Origin: Gemmatimonadota bacterium
GTDB taxonomy: Bacteria > JAAXHH01
NCBI GenBank assembly: GCA_026713285.1
Contig: JAPOOT010000256.1
Location: forward strand, 1-7,951
Length of the DNA: 7,951 nucleotides
Direction of reading: 5' to 3'
Shown here: positions 1 to 6,454 of the stretch, piece by piece
Position numbering within the stretch: the stretch's first letter is position 1
How the letters are laid out: each line of letters starts with the position of its first letter
Translations under genes and position numbers: made by a program
Notes under the pieces: generated by a model
Databases searched by the model: none
Told to the model about the DNA's origin: nothing
Seen by the model: only the letters and a program-made list of their open reading frames with translations

Positions 1-2
1 TT

Positions 3-19
3 CCACGCCGGCCGCGTGG
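3..19 (-). terminator. Hairpin just after the methyltransferase gene, possible terminator cut by the window edge
   Basis: A perfect 6-bp stem (CCACGC at 3-8, GCGTGG at 14-19) encloses a 5-base loop, and lies 5 bases past the stop codon of the leftward methyltransferase gene. Its position and GC-rich stem suit an intrinsic terminator. The T-tract that would confirm it would fall outside the window to the left, so only the hairpin is seen. Confidence 0.4.
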
Positions 20-24
20 ACGGG

Positions 25-1107
25 TTACCCGTACTTCGCCCTGAGCCGCTCTGCGGCGATCACCTCGTTGCGCAGTTTCTCATAGGCTTCTTCCATCGGG
101 ATGTCCCAGTAAGAGCCGGGCGCGAAGCCACAGTCCGGGTGGATGGCGATACGTTCCGGCGCGACGACTTCCAGCACCCGCTCGACCCGTTTCACGATCT
201 CCTCCGGCGTGTCGACGCCCGCCTTCTTCGAATGCAGGCACCCGACGCCGATGTCCATGCGTTCCGGGAGTTCGTCCAGCAGGGCTATATCGTCGTCCGT
301 GGCCTCGCTGAGCTCGAACATAAGCATGTGGACATTCAGGTCCTTTATGCCGGGCAGGAGCCCGTTGTAGCCGGACTTCCTGCCGGATTCGTCCAGCGGG
401 CGCTTGCCGCAGAGATGGAGAGACAGGTGCACGCCGTCGATGCCCTCGATCACCCGGTTCAGCGTATCGACGGCGTAAGCGACCTGTTCGGGGTATCCGG
501 GCATGAATGCGCCGTCCCCGTGGATCGAGTCGTACATGCGGCCGATGGTCGTATCGTCGAACTGTATGTAACGCACACCTTCGTCGCGCAGCAGCAGCAC
601 TTCCTGGCGAATGATCGGGATCAGCGCCTCCACGCACGCTTCCATGGTGGGATAAGCGTCCTTCGATCGGACCGGATCCCAGTTCACGACGCCGATATGG
701 CTAGGGGCGGGCAGCGCGACCCTGACCTCCCGGTCGGTGCACGCCTTCAGGAATCGGGCCTCCCGGGCGAAGAGACCCGGGTTGACCGGTTTGATCCGGC
801 CGGTGACCGTGTACCCCACGTAGGCGCCATGGCGGTAGGAGTCCACGTGGACCTTCTGAAGCTCGAACCCGGTGACCATGTCGGCGATCACGCCGATGTA
901 CGACTTCCGCCGCCATTCCCCGTCTGAGATGACGTCGAGGCCAGCCGCTTCCTGCACGGCCGCTACGTAGGGGATGGCGCGGTCCATCAAACGTTGCAGC
1001 TCCTCGTCGGAACCGCCTTCCGCAAGCAAACGATCCACCATGTCGCGGAAGAAACCCGGGCGAGGCATGGAGCCCACGACCATGGCGGGAAAGGGTTTTT
1101 CAAACAT
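25..1107 (-). CDS. Cobalamin-independent methionine synthase-like (MetE C-terminal domain) methyltransferase
   Basis: This is a 360-residue single-domain protein of the UROD/MetE-like barrel superfamily. These enzymes use a zinc-bound thiol to accept a methyl group (homocysteine in MetE, coenzyme M or others in relatives). The four expected zinc ligands are visible: His231 and Cys233 in the HLCGK motif, Glu265 in FELSEA, and Cys326 in HPDCGFAP. A GS-x-PRP motif near the N-terminus and SDGEWRR at about residues 61-67 are also typical. Full-length MetE is about 750 residues; this protein has only the catalytic half, as in the family often annotated 'cobalamin-independent methionine synthase II'. 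The start is taken as ATG at 1105-1107 because GAGGTG lies 6 bases upstream. A GTG three codons earlier is in frame, but it is part of that Shine-Dalgarno. The methyl donor and acceptor cannot be read from sequence, so methionine synthesis is only one possibility. The gene diverges from the 644-residue unknown gene and has no signal peptide. Confidence 0.85.
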   Translation of the reverse strand: MFEKPFPAMVVGSMPRPGFFRDMVDRLLAEGGSDEELQRLMDRAIPYVAAVQEAAGLDVISDGEWRRKSYIGVIADMVTGFELQKVHVDSYRHGAYVGYTVTGRIKPVNPGLFAREARFLKACTDREVRVALPAPSHIGVVNWDPVRSKDAYPTMEACVEALIPIIRQEVLLLRDEGVRYIQFDDTTIGRMYDSIHGDGAFMPGYPEQVAYAVDTLNRVIEGIDGVHLSLHLCGKRPLDESGRKSGYNGLLPGIKDLNVHMLMFELSEATDDDIALLDELPERMDIGVGCLHSKKAGVDTPEEIVKRVERVLEVVAPERIAIHPDCGFAPGSYWDIPMEEAYEKLRNEVIAAERLRAKYG

Positions 1108-1309
1108 GTTGCACACCTCGTTTCCTGGTTGGATTCCCGATATGTCCGGTCACGAAACCGGTTGATTCACCCCGGGTGCCTATATAAAGATGTATCGGTA
1201 TAATGCGCTTCCGGCATATAGGGAGCAAAGGGTTTACATCCCCAGGCGGTAGCCGCAATCGATCGAACCACGTCTGCTGATTTTCCTCCCGGAACGAATG
1301 GAGCCATCG
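1108..1309. promoter_or_regulatory. Divergent control region between the methyltransferase and the 644-residue gene
   Basis: This ~200-base gap must hold the promoters of both divergent genes. Reading rightward, a perfect TATAAT stands at 1199-1204, but the -35 position (about 1176-1181) matches TTGACA poorly, so a promoter here may need an activator. Nearby is a second AT-rich stretch (TATATAAA at 1181-1188). A short inverted repeat, CCGGT (1146-1150) and ACCGG (1157-1161) with a 6-base spacer, lies on the methyltransferase side and could be an operator. I see no riboswitch fold or convincing leftward promoter. Confidence 0.4.
1199..1204 (+). promoter_or_regulatory. Candidate -10 box for the 644-residue gene
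   Basis: The hexamer is an exact TATAAT in an otherwise GC-rich region, about 105 bases before the chosen start. No good -35 hexamer lies 16-18 bases upstream. The call therefore rests on the -10 box and its position alone. Confidence 0.35.
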
Positions 1310-3244
1310 ATGAAGACCATAACGGCGAGCGTCCATTACGAAATCACGCCGCCCTGGGCGGTACTTGAACGCAAGCTTATCGACACGATGGACGAAGCGG
1401 TCCATCCCTACATCGAGAAATACACCCGTGCGGACGGTTCGCTGGTCTGGGCGGACACGTGGTCCGGAAGCCGGGACGGGATGGATGATTTCTACGAGGC
1501 GTTCACCAATTTCGCCCAGTTCTACAGCCTGGGAGGCGGCGACCACCTCCTTGAGGCGGCGGACCGGCACTGGGACGCGATCACCCGGCAGCTGACCGGC
1601 TTCGGGCGTATTTACCGGGAGTACGAACGGGGGTACGACCAGTTTCATCAGAGCGAAAGTTACATCTACTTCTACCATCTCTGCCTCGCCGACCCCGGCA
1701 ATCCCAAGCTGCGCGCCCGCGCCCGCCGTTTCGCAGGCTTCTACCTGAACGAATTCCCCGATGCCCCGAATTACGATCCGGTCCATCGTATCATCCGGGC
1801 GCCCCACAACGGCAGCGGGGGCCCCGCCTGGGGGATGAGCGAGGACGACAGCCGGATGGCTTACAATCCCGGGCAGGGCGGCATGCGGGTCTACGGCCTG
1901 CCGCTGAGCGACGTCCCCGGCATTACGCACGTGGACGATCTCCAGGACCCCGCGAAGGCACGGGCCATGGGCAGGGCCATGGCGGAGCGGTTCCGCGAGG
2001 GCGACGTGGGAAACAACCTGAACGTGAACGGACTCATCATGAACGCCTACCTGATGACCGGAGACGACAAGTACCGGGACTGGCTGCTGGAGTATATCGG
2101 GGCCTGGCTGGACCGTGCCAGGGAGAACGGCGGACTGATGCCGGACAACGTGGGGCTGGATGGGCGCGTCGGCGCCCTGCATAACGGGAAATGGTACGGG
2201 GGACTCTACGGCTGGACCTGGCCCCACGGGTTCCACAGCCTGGGGTTCGCCGCCATCACCGCGGCCAACAACGCCTACCTGCTATCGGGGGACCCGGGCT
2301 ATTTCGACCTGCCGAGAGGCATGATCGACCGCGTGCTGGAGGAGGGGATCGACGGCCATTTCGACGAAATGGCGTCCCAGATGAGCCTCCGGGATCACTA
2401 CATCGGCGTCGACCGCAGCCTGGGGCCAGACCGGCGTACGTTTTTCACACCGTACCGGTACGGCGACCAGGGCTGGATGGACTACCAGCCCATGCCGGTG
2501 ACTTATCCCCTGAACGTGTGGAACGTGACGGAGGCCGACGAGGACCGGGCCCGAATGGAGTACCTGCACGAGCGAAGCGGCTTTGACTGGTCCGCCGTGG
2601 TGCCCTTCAGGGACAAGGGCGATATGCACCACGACGAGCCCTGGCTGCTCTACCTGCGGGGAGAGAACCCGGACTACCCGGAACGGATGCTGGGCGCGGC
2701 GCACGCCCAGGTGTGTCACCGGCTGGCGCAGATCCGCGCCGACGATTCCGACCTTGAATCCGGCCCCCACATTCACCTTTGGCAGGAGGTTCAGCCCGTA
2801 ACCACCGAGGTCCTCGTGCAGCTCACCATGGGATGTCCCCAGGTCATATACTACGGCGGCATCCCGAACGCGCGCCTATGCTACTACGACGCCGACCGCG
2901 AACGCCCCGGCCTGCCGTCCGACACGGCCGCTCTTGTCGACCGGATCGAACCTTCCCGCGTGGGCGTGCACCTGGCCAATCTGCATCACACGGAAGCGAG
3001 GCGGGTCGTCGTGCAGGCCGGCGCGCTGACCGAGCACGCCTTCCGGTGCGTTTCCTACGATACGACGGACACGCCCTATCCGGGCGCCACCGGCACTTAC
3101 GCCGCGCCGCGGGCCGCGGTGCGTACCGAGTCCGCGCAGATAGGCGGCTCCCGCCTGCTCGTGGCGCTGCCGCCGGCCACAAGAATCCATCTGGACCTGG
3201 AGATGTCGCGGCACGTCAACCGGCCGCGATATGCCCCTGCCTGA
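1310..3244 (+). CDS. Uncharacterised 644-residue soluble protein, probably an alpha/alpha-toroid carbohydrate-active protein
   Basis: I do not recognise the family with certainty. The first ~515 residues are rich in helices with repeated aromatic/acidic motifs. Examples are a QFHQSESYIYFYH segment near residues 111-123, NNLNVNGLIMNAYLMTGDDKY near 235-255, and GLYGWTWPHGFHSLGFAA near 298-315. Such spaced helical blocks with W, H, D and Y are typical of (alpha/alpha)6-barrel glycoside hydrolases, lyases and epimerases, so a sugar-directed role is an inference. The last ~90 residues (from about 545) look beta-rich (LANLHHTEARRVVVQAG and following), like an accessory sandwich domain. There is no signal peptide or membrane segment, so it should be cytoplasmic. 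ATG at 1310 is preferred over the in-frame ATG at 1298 because GGAG lies 6 bases before it. It diverges from the methyltransferase and converges on a GH5-like gene, which supports carbohydrate or methylated-compound metabolism without proving it. Confidence 0.75.
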   Translation: MKTITASVHYEITPPWAVLERKLIDTMDEAVHPYIEKYTRADGSLVWADTWSGSRDGMDDFYEAFTNFAQFYSLGGGDHLLEAADRHWDAITRQLTGFGRIYREYERGYDQFHQSESYIYFYHLCLADPGNPKLRARARRFAGFYLNEFPDAPNYDPVHRIIRAPHNGSGGPAWGMSEDDSRMAYNPGQGGMRVYGLPLSDVPGITHVDDLQDPAKARAMGRAMAERFREGDVGNNLNVNGLIMNAYLMTGDDKYRDWLLEYIGAWLDRARENGGLMPDNVGLDGRVGALHNGKWYGGLYGWTWPHGFHSLGFAAITAANNAYLLSGDPGYFDLPRGMIDRVLEEGIDGHFDEMASQMSLRDHYIGVDRSLGPDRRTFFTPYRYGDQGWMDYQPMPVTYPLNVWNVTEADEDRARMEYLHERSGFDWSAVVPFRDKGDMHHDEPWLLYLRGENPDYPERMLGAAHAQVCHRLAQIRADDSDLESGPHIHLWQEVQPVTTEVLVQLTMGCPQVIYYGGIPNARLCYYDADRERPGLPSDTAALVDRIEPSRVGVHLANLHHTEARRVVVQAGALTEHAFRCVSYDTTDTPYPGATGTYAAPRAAVRTESAQIGGSRLLVALPPATRIHLDLEMSRHVNRPRYAPA

Positions 3245-3314
3245 CCGGCCGTACGGGAACTCTTGTGATCGATGGTGGGAATCCCTAAGACGGGGGGCGC
3301 CCCCGCGCCTACGG
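3245..3314. other. Convergent intergenic gap with GC-rich palindromes
   Basis: These 70 bases separate two convergent genes. They contain an exact palindrome CCGTACGG (3249-3256), and a GC hairpin GGCGC/GCGCC (3296-3300 and 3305-3309) with a CCCC loop. Neither is followed by a T-tract on either strand. A bidirectional termination function is plausible from position only. Confidence 0.3.
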
Positions 3315-4307
3315 TCAACCGGGGAACTCGAACCGCCGGATAAGGTCGATCTCCGCGGGGTCGAGCGGGGTGCCGTCGGGGCGCATCATGTCGTGCTGCC
3401 AGACCGGGGGCGTGGGGTCGCCTTTTTTGGATTCCCAGGCCAGGTTGGTCTGCGTCCTGCCCGCCACGAGTCCCCAGTTGTACCAACCGACACGGTTTTC
3501 CGCGAATACGGGCAGCATTTCCGCGAACGTGTTGCCGTGGTGCCGCCGCAGCCATTCCGTGCAGATCACGGGCCGATCATACGCTTTGCACCTGGCCAGG
3601 CTGGGCCCGATCTTGTCCGCCGCTTCGTAGTAGTGAAACGAGATGATGTCGGACAACTCGAACAGCAGCGCGGAAAGGTCGTCTTCGAAGGCGTTCCATG
3701 TCCACGGCCCCGTGGTAAGCGGTTGCATGGGACCGACGGAACGCGCCCAGGCGAAAGCGGCCTCGACGAGCGGCTGGCTTCTCAGGTCGTCGTCCGGTTC
3801 GTTGTACAGGTCCCACACCAGGACGCGCGGGTCCGATCCGAAGCTGCCGACGATGTCCTTTACGTAGCGTTCGAGTTGCGGCCAGGCGTCCCGGTCGGCA
3901 AGTCGTTCGAACCCCGGACTCGGCACCCACTGGCTGTTGTGTACGCCGGGCACCGGATCGTCCTGCGGTCCCAGATAGGGGTCGCGGCCCCCGAAGAAAC
4001 AGTCGCAGAAGAGAATGACCATGGTGCTGATGCCGTGCCGCGACGCGATGGCCAGGAACCGGTCGAGCCGGTGCTTCAAACCCTCCGGATCGTCTTCCCA
4101 GACCAGGTACTGTACGAAGATCCGCACGCTGTTGTAACCCGCTCCGGCGGCCCATCCCAGCTCCTGGTCGATGGTTTCCGGGTCGAAAGTAGGCGCCTGC
4201 CACATCTCGGTCATGTTCACGGCCGTGCGCGGGAGGTAGTTGCAGCCCCGGATGACGCCGGTTTCCCGGTACCATGCGTGGGCTCTTTCGGGGGTCCATG
4301 TGTTCAT
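3315..4307 (-). CDS. GH5-like (clan GH-A) glycoside hydrolase, cytoplasmic
   Basis: The 330-residue protein is a TIM-barrel retaining glycosidase of the cellulase/GH5-like group. The catalytic acid/base is Glu170 in WDLYNEP. The nucleophile is Glu251 in PVICTEW, at the end of the usual barrel strand. Other clan features are GCNYLPRTAVN near residues 21-31, SVRIF at 60-64, ISFHYY at 222-227 and WYNWGLVAGRTQT at 275-287. Proteins of this pattern are often annotated as cellulase-family glycosylhydrolase or 1,4-beta-xylanase, but the natural substrate is unknown. No signal peptide is present, so it should act on imported oligosaccharides or internal glycosides. The start has AGAGGA 5 bases upstream. 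It follows rdgB across a 95-base repeat array with no visible promoter, so it is probably read from the ptsN promoter as the last gene of that operon. Being coupled to nucleotide-housekeeping genes is unusual for a glycosidase. Confidence 0.85.
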   Translation of the reverse strand: MNTWTPERAHAWYRETGVIRGCNYLPRTAVNMTEMWQAPTFDPETIDQELGWAAGAGYNSVRIFVQYLVWEDDPEGLKHRLDRFLAIASRHGISTMVILFCDCFFGGRDPYLGPQDDPVPGVHNSQWVPSPGFERLADRDAWPQLERYVKDIVGSFGSDPRVLVWDLYNEPDDDLRSQPLVEAAFAWARSVGPMQPLTTGPWTWNAFEDDLSALLFELSDIISFHYYEAADKIGPSLARCKAYDRPVICTEWLRRHHGNTFAEMLPVFAENRVGWYNWGLVAGRTQTNLAWESKKGDPTPPVWQHDMMRPDGTPLDPAEIDLIRRFEFPG

Positions 4308-4319
4308 GCCATTCCTCTT

Positions 4320-4414
4320 CGTTTCAGCCCGCTATCGCTTTAATCCGGAATTGTTCAGCCAGGTACCGTTTCGGCCCGGAATCGTTTTGGCCCGGAATCG
4401 TTTCAGCCCGGTAT
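4320..4414. repeat. Six-unit tandem 16-bp repeat spanning the rdgB stop and the rdgB-glycosidase gap
   Basis: The plus-strand consensus is CGTTTCAGCCCGGAAT. Units begin at 4320, 4336, 4352, 4367, 4383 and 4399; the third is 15 bases. The fourth and fifth differ at one position, and the sixth differs from consensus at one. The second and third are degenerate. The array begins right after the glycosidase Shine-Dalgarno and ends inside rdgB, where the sixth unit encodes the last residues (E-I-P-G) and the TGA stop. It fills the gap without spacers, so it is not a CRISPR array. Function is unknown; simple slippage expansion is the minimal explanation. Confidence 0.85.
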
Positions 4415-4993
4415 TTCCTTTAACGCGTCCAGAGTTTCCGCGATCCGCCGTAGCGCCATGGCCCGGTGACTGATCCGGTTTTTCATCCTGGCGTCCAGTT
4501 CGGCGAACGTGCTATCATAGCCCGCGGGAACGAACAGTGGATCGTAGCCGAATCCGGACTCGCCCCGGGGTTCCCGAAGTATCCGGCCCTCGCATACGCC
4601 GTCCGAGGTCCAGGTCCGTCCGTCCGGGGCCACGACCGCAATGACGCACCGGAACCGGGCGGTGCGGTCGGCGACGCCGGAAAGAGCGTCGAGCAAACGG
4701 CCCATGTTGTCCCCGTCGCTGGCTGTCGCCCCGGCGTATCGGGCCGAGTGCACTCCAGGCGCCCCGCCCAGGGCGTCCACCTCCAGGCCCGAGTCGTCCG
4801 CCAGCGCGGTTTTACCCGTGAATCCCGCGACGGCACGCGCCTTGATGAGGGCGTTCTCCTCGAAGGTACGGCCCGATTCCTTCGGTTCGGGACAGCCGGG
4901 GAAAGACGCGGCAGTCGCGATCCGCACACCGGTCAGCAGCGCTTCGATTTCGGAGATCTTGCCCGGGTTGCGCGTGGCCAGGACGATGGTCAT
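4403..4993 (-). CDS. rdgB: RdgB/HAM1-family XTP/dITP pyrophosphatase
   Basis: The 196-residue protein hydrolyses noncanonical purine triphosphates (dITP, ITP, XTP) to monophosphates and pyrophosphate, keeping deaminated bases out of DNA and RNA. The family signatures are all present: TRNPGK at 7-12 for phosphate and base binding, TFEENALIKA at 43-52, ADDSGLEVDALGG at 65-77 with the metal-binding Asp67/Asp68, SARYAG at 83-88, GFGYDP at 147-152 and ISHR at 174-177. Length is normal. Its start lies 9 bases after the rph stop; AGGG about 7 bases before the ATG is a modest Shine-Dalgarno, so translational coupling to rph is likely. The rph-rdgB order is common in bacteria. The C-terminus ends inside a tandem repeat unit, so the last few residues may vary between relatives. 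Confidence 0.97.
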   Translation of the reverse strand: MTIVLATRNPGKISEIEALLTGVRIATAASFPGCPEPKESGRTFEENALIKARAVAGFTGKTALADDSGLEVDALGGAPGVHSARYAGATASDGDNMGRLLDALSGVADRTARFRCVIAVVAPDGRTWTSDGVCEGRILREPRGESGFGYDPLFVPAGYDSTFAELDARMKNRISHRAMALRRIAETLDALKEIPG

Positions 4994-5002
4994 GGTCGTG
5001 CC

Positions 5003-5734
5003 CTAGCCCCGACCCAGCGCCTGTTTCTGCAGATCGATCAACTGGTTTACACCCTGTTTGCCGAGGTCGAGCATGGCCGACAGTTGTTCCGTGGAAAAGG
5101 GGTGGTGCTCGGCGGTGCCCTGGATTTCCACCAGGTCGCCTCCGCCCGTCATGACGAGATTCATGTCGACGTCCGCCGTGGAGTCCTCGTCGTAGCAGAG
5201 ATCGAGCATGGGGACGCCTCCGACGATGCCCACGCTGATGGCGGCGACCGCGTCCCGGATGGGGTCGCGGTCGATCAAACCACGCTCGGACAGCCAGGAC
5301 ACCGCGTCGCAAAGCGCCACGAAACTGCCGGTGATCGATGCGGTACGGGTTCCCCCATCGGCCTCGATAACGTCGCAATCAATGAGGATGGAACGTTCCC
5401 CCAGGCTGTTCAGTTCGCATACAGCACGAAGAGACCGCCCGATAAGCCGTTGGATTTCCTGCGTGCGGCCGGAGACGCCGCCGCGGCGGCCGTCCCGGGA
5501 TACGCGCGTGTTCGTGCTTCGCGGCAGCATGCCGTATTCCGCGGTGACCCAGCCTTTGCCGCTCCCTTTCAAAAAGGGCGGTACGCTCTCGTCCACGCTC
5601 GCCGAACAGAGCACGGACGTGCCGCCCATGACGATCAGGGCGGAGCCTTCCGCGTGACGGAGGTAATTGCGCCGGATTTCGACAGGACGCAACCGGTCGG
5701 TCTCCCGGCCATCGATCCTTGACACAGGTGCCAC
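5003..5734 (-). CDS. rph: Ribonuclease PH (tRNA 3'-end phosphorolytic exoribonuclease)
   Basis: The 243-residue protein removes nucleotides 3' of the CCA end of tRNA precursors, using phosphate as attacking group, and works as a hexameric ring. Diagnostic stretches are RPVEI at 16-20, GSGKGWVTAEYGMLPRST at 57-74, SGRTQEIQRLIGRSLRA at 88-104 (conserved phosphate-site arginine near 90), IDCDVIEADGGTRTASITG at 118-136, and LDLCYDEDSTADVDMN at 177-192 with the metal-ligand acidic residues. VEIQGTAEHHPF at 202-213 is also typical. The start is GTG at 5732-5734 with AAGGA 7 bases upstream; another in-frame GTG three codons later is a weaker alternative. It lies 57 bases after the EIIA gene with no terminator between, and 9 bases before rdgB, so it is in the same operon. 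Confidence 0.97.
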   Translation of the reverse strand: MAPVSRIDGRETDRLRPVEIRRNYLRHAEGSALIVMGGTSVLCSASVDESVPPFLKGSGKGWVTAEYGMLPRSTNTRVSRDGRRGGVSGRTQEIQRLIGRSLRAVCELNSLGERSILIDCDVIEADGGTRTASITGSFVALCDAVSWLSERGLIDRDPIRDAVAAISVGIVGGVPMLDLCYDEDSTADVDMNLVMTGGGDLVEIQGTAEHHPFSTEQLSAMLDLGKQGVNQLIDLQKQALGRG

Positions 5735-5791
5735 TGCTACATCCTTTGCTTTCGTATGGGCGTGCGGACGGCAGAGAGTACGGAGATCGCG

Positions 5792-6253
5792 CTACATGCT
5801 CTCTTCCTCTTCCGCGATGAGTGCAAGGGCGTCGCGGGGGTTTTCCGTGGCGATCAGCCGTTTACGAAGGTTATCGTGCCTGAGCAGGCGGGAAATGTGG
5901 GCAAGCGCCCGGATATGGGGACCGGACACGTTCAGGGGCGAGACGAGCAGGAAGAAGAGGTAGACAGGCTGCTCGTCGAGGGACTGGAAATCCACGCCCT
6001 CCTTCTTGATCCCGAGCACCCCGACCAGCTTGTCGACGGCCTTGCATTTGCCGTGTGGGATGGCGACCCCCTTGCCGATCCCGGTGCTCATGATCTTCTC
6101 CCGTTCCAGTACGGCCTGCAGCACCTCCCGATTGTCGCTGATCCTGCCGGACGCAGTCAGCGCCGCGGCCAGTTCCTCGATGACTTCCTGCTTCTGCGTG
6201 GCCTTAAGGTCTACCAGGATAGCGTTTTCATCCAACAATTCCGTCAAGCTCAT
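5792..6253 (-). CDS. ptsN: PTS EIIA (PtsN/fructose-type) regulatory protein
   Basis: This 153-residue single domain belongs to the fructose/nitrogen-type EIIA family, which accepts a phosphate from HPr/NPr on one histidine. That histidine is His67 in the motif GVAIPHGK. STGIGKG just before it and the downstream strand YLFFLLVSP (98-106) also match. No EIIB or EIIC is fused or adjacent, which points to a regulatory, PtsN-like job rather than sugar transport, although an elsewhere-encoded fructose permease cannot be excluded. The ATG at 6251-6253 is chosen because GGAG lies 6 bases upstream. An in-frame start at 6301 would leave almost no leader downstream of the predicted promoter. It heads the operon with rph and rdgB, unlike the rpoN-linked ptsN of proteobacteria. 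Confidence 0.9.
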   Translation of the reverse strand: MSLTELLDENAILVDLKATQKQEVIEELAAALTASGRISDNREVLQAVLEREKIMSTGIGKGVAIPHGKCKAVDKLVGVLGIKKEGVDFQSLDEQPVYLFFLLVSPLNVSGPHIRALAHISRLLRHDNLRKRLIATENPRDALALIAEEEESM

Positions 6254-6312
6254 GCCATGCTCCTGTTTACCCCATCCTGCCTGAAATCGTATTCGCTTCA
6301 AAAACCTGTGTG

Positions 6313-6341
6313 ATTCTATGTACCCGCCCTGGAATTGTCAA
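6313..6341 (-). promoter_or_regulatory. Near-consensus sigma-70-type promoter for the ptsN-rph-rdgB-glycosidase operon
   Basis: On the minus strand a perfect TTGACA (6336-6341) is followed by a 17-base spacer (6319-6335) and then TAGAAT (6313-6318), 5 of 6 with the consensus. The expected start point is near 6305, giving a ~50-base leader before the EIIA start. It is the strongest promoter pattern in the window and lies downstream of the lipoprotein terminator, so the operon is transcribed independently. Confidence 0.8.
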
Positions 6342-6385
6342 CAACGATTTGGATGGCCTCCCGGTCCGCCCGGCAGAAGGCAAAT

Positions 6386-6419
6386 GAAAAAGCCGCCTGA
6401 CCATGTCGTCAGACGGCTT
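6386..6419 (-). terminator. Intrinsic terminator of the lipoprotein gene
   Basis: Reading on the minus strand, AAGCCG (6414-6419) pairs with CGGCTT (6390-6395). A 4-bp inner stem TCAG/CTGA continues after one mismatch, around an 8-base loop. The hairpin runs straight into a TTTTT tract (6391-6387). It sits 35 bases past the lipoprotein stop codon and upstream of the next promoter, as expected. The plus-strand side lacks a comparable T-tract. Confidence 0.8.
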
Positions 6420-6454
6420 CTTGAATCCTGGCAGTCTTCAGCGATAGTGTCCGA

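Noticed and set aside
1108..1309. SAM or cobalamin riboswitch ahead of the methyltransferase
   Set aside because: The leader is short, and no conserved riboswitch core or terminator/antiterminator pair is visible.
1100..2236. Long minus-strand open frame opposite the 644-residue gene
   Set aside because: It is antisense to a well-supported gene with its own Shine-Dalgarno. Its translation is low-complexity Pro/Val/Arg-rich with no family motif, as expected of GC-rich shadow frames.
3231..4343. Long plus-strand open frame opposite the glycosidase
   Set aside because: The minus-strand frame has both catalytic glutamates and clan motifs. The plus-strand translation has no recognisable domain.
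4320..4414. CRISPR array
   Set aside because: Units are 16 bases and directly adjacent, with no unique spacers and no cas genes nearby.
4466..5722. Plus-strand open frame of over 400 codons opposite rdgB and rph
   Set aside because: It covers two unmistakable housekeeping genes in antisense and has no motif of its own.
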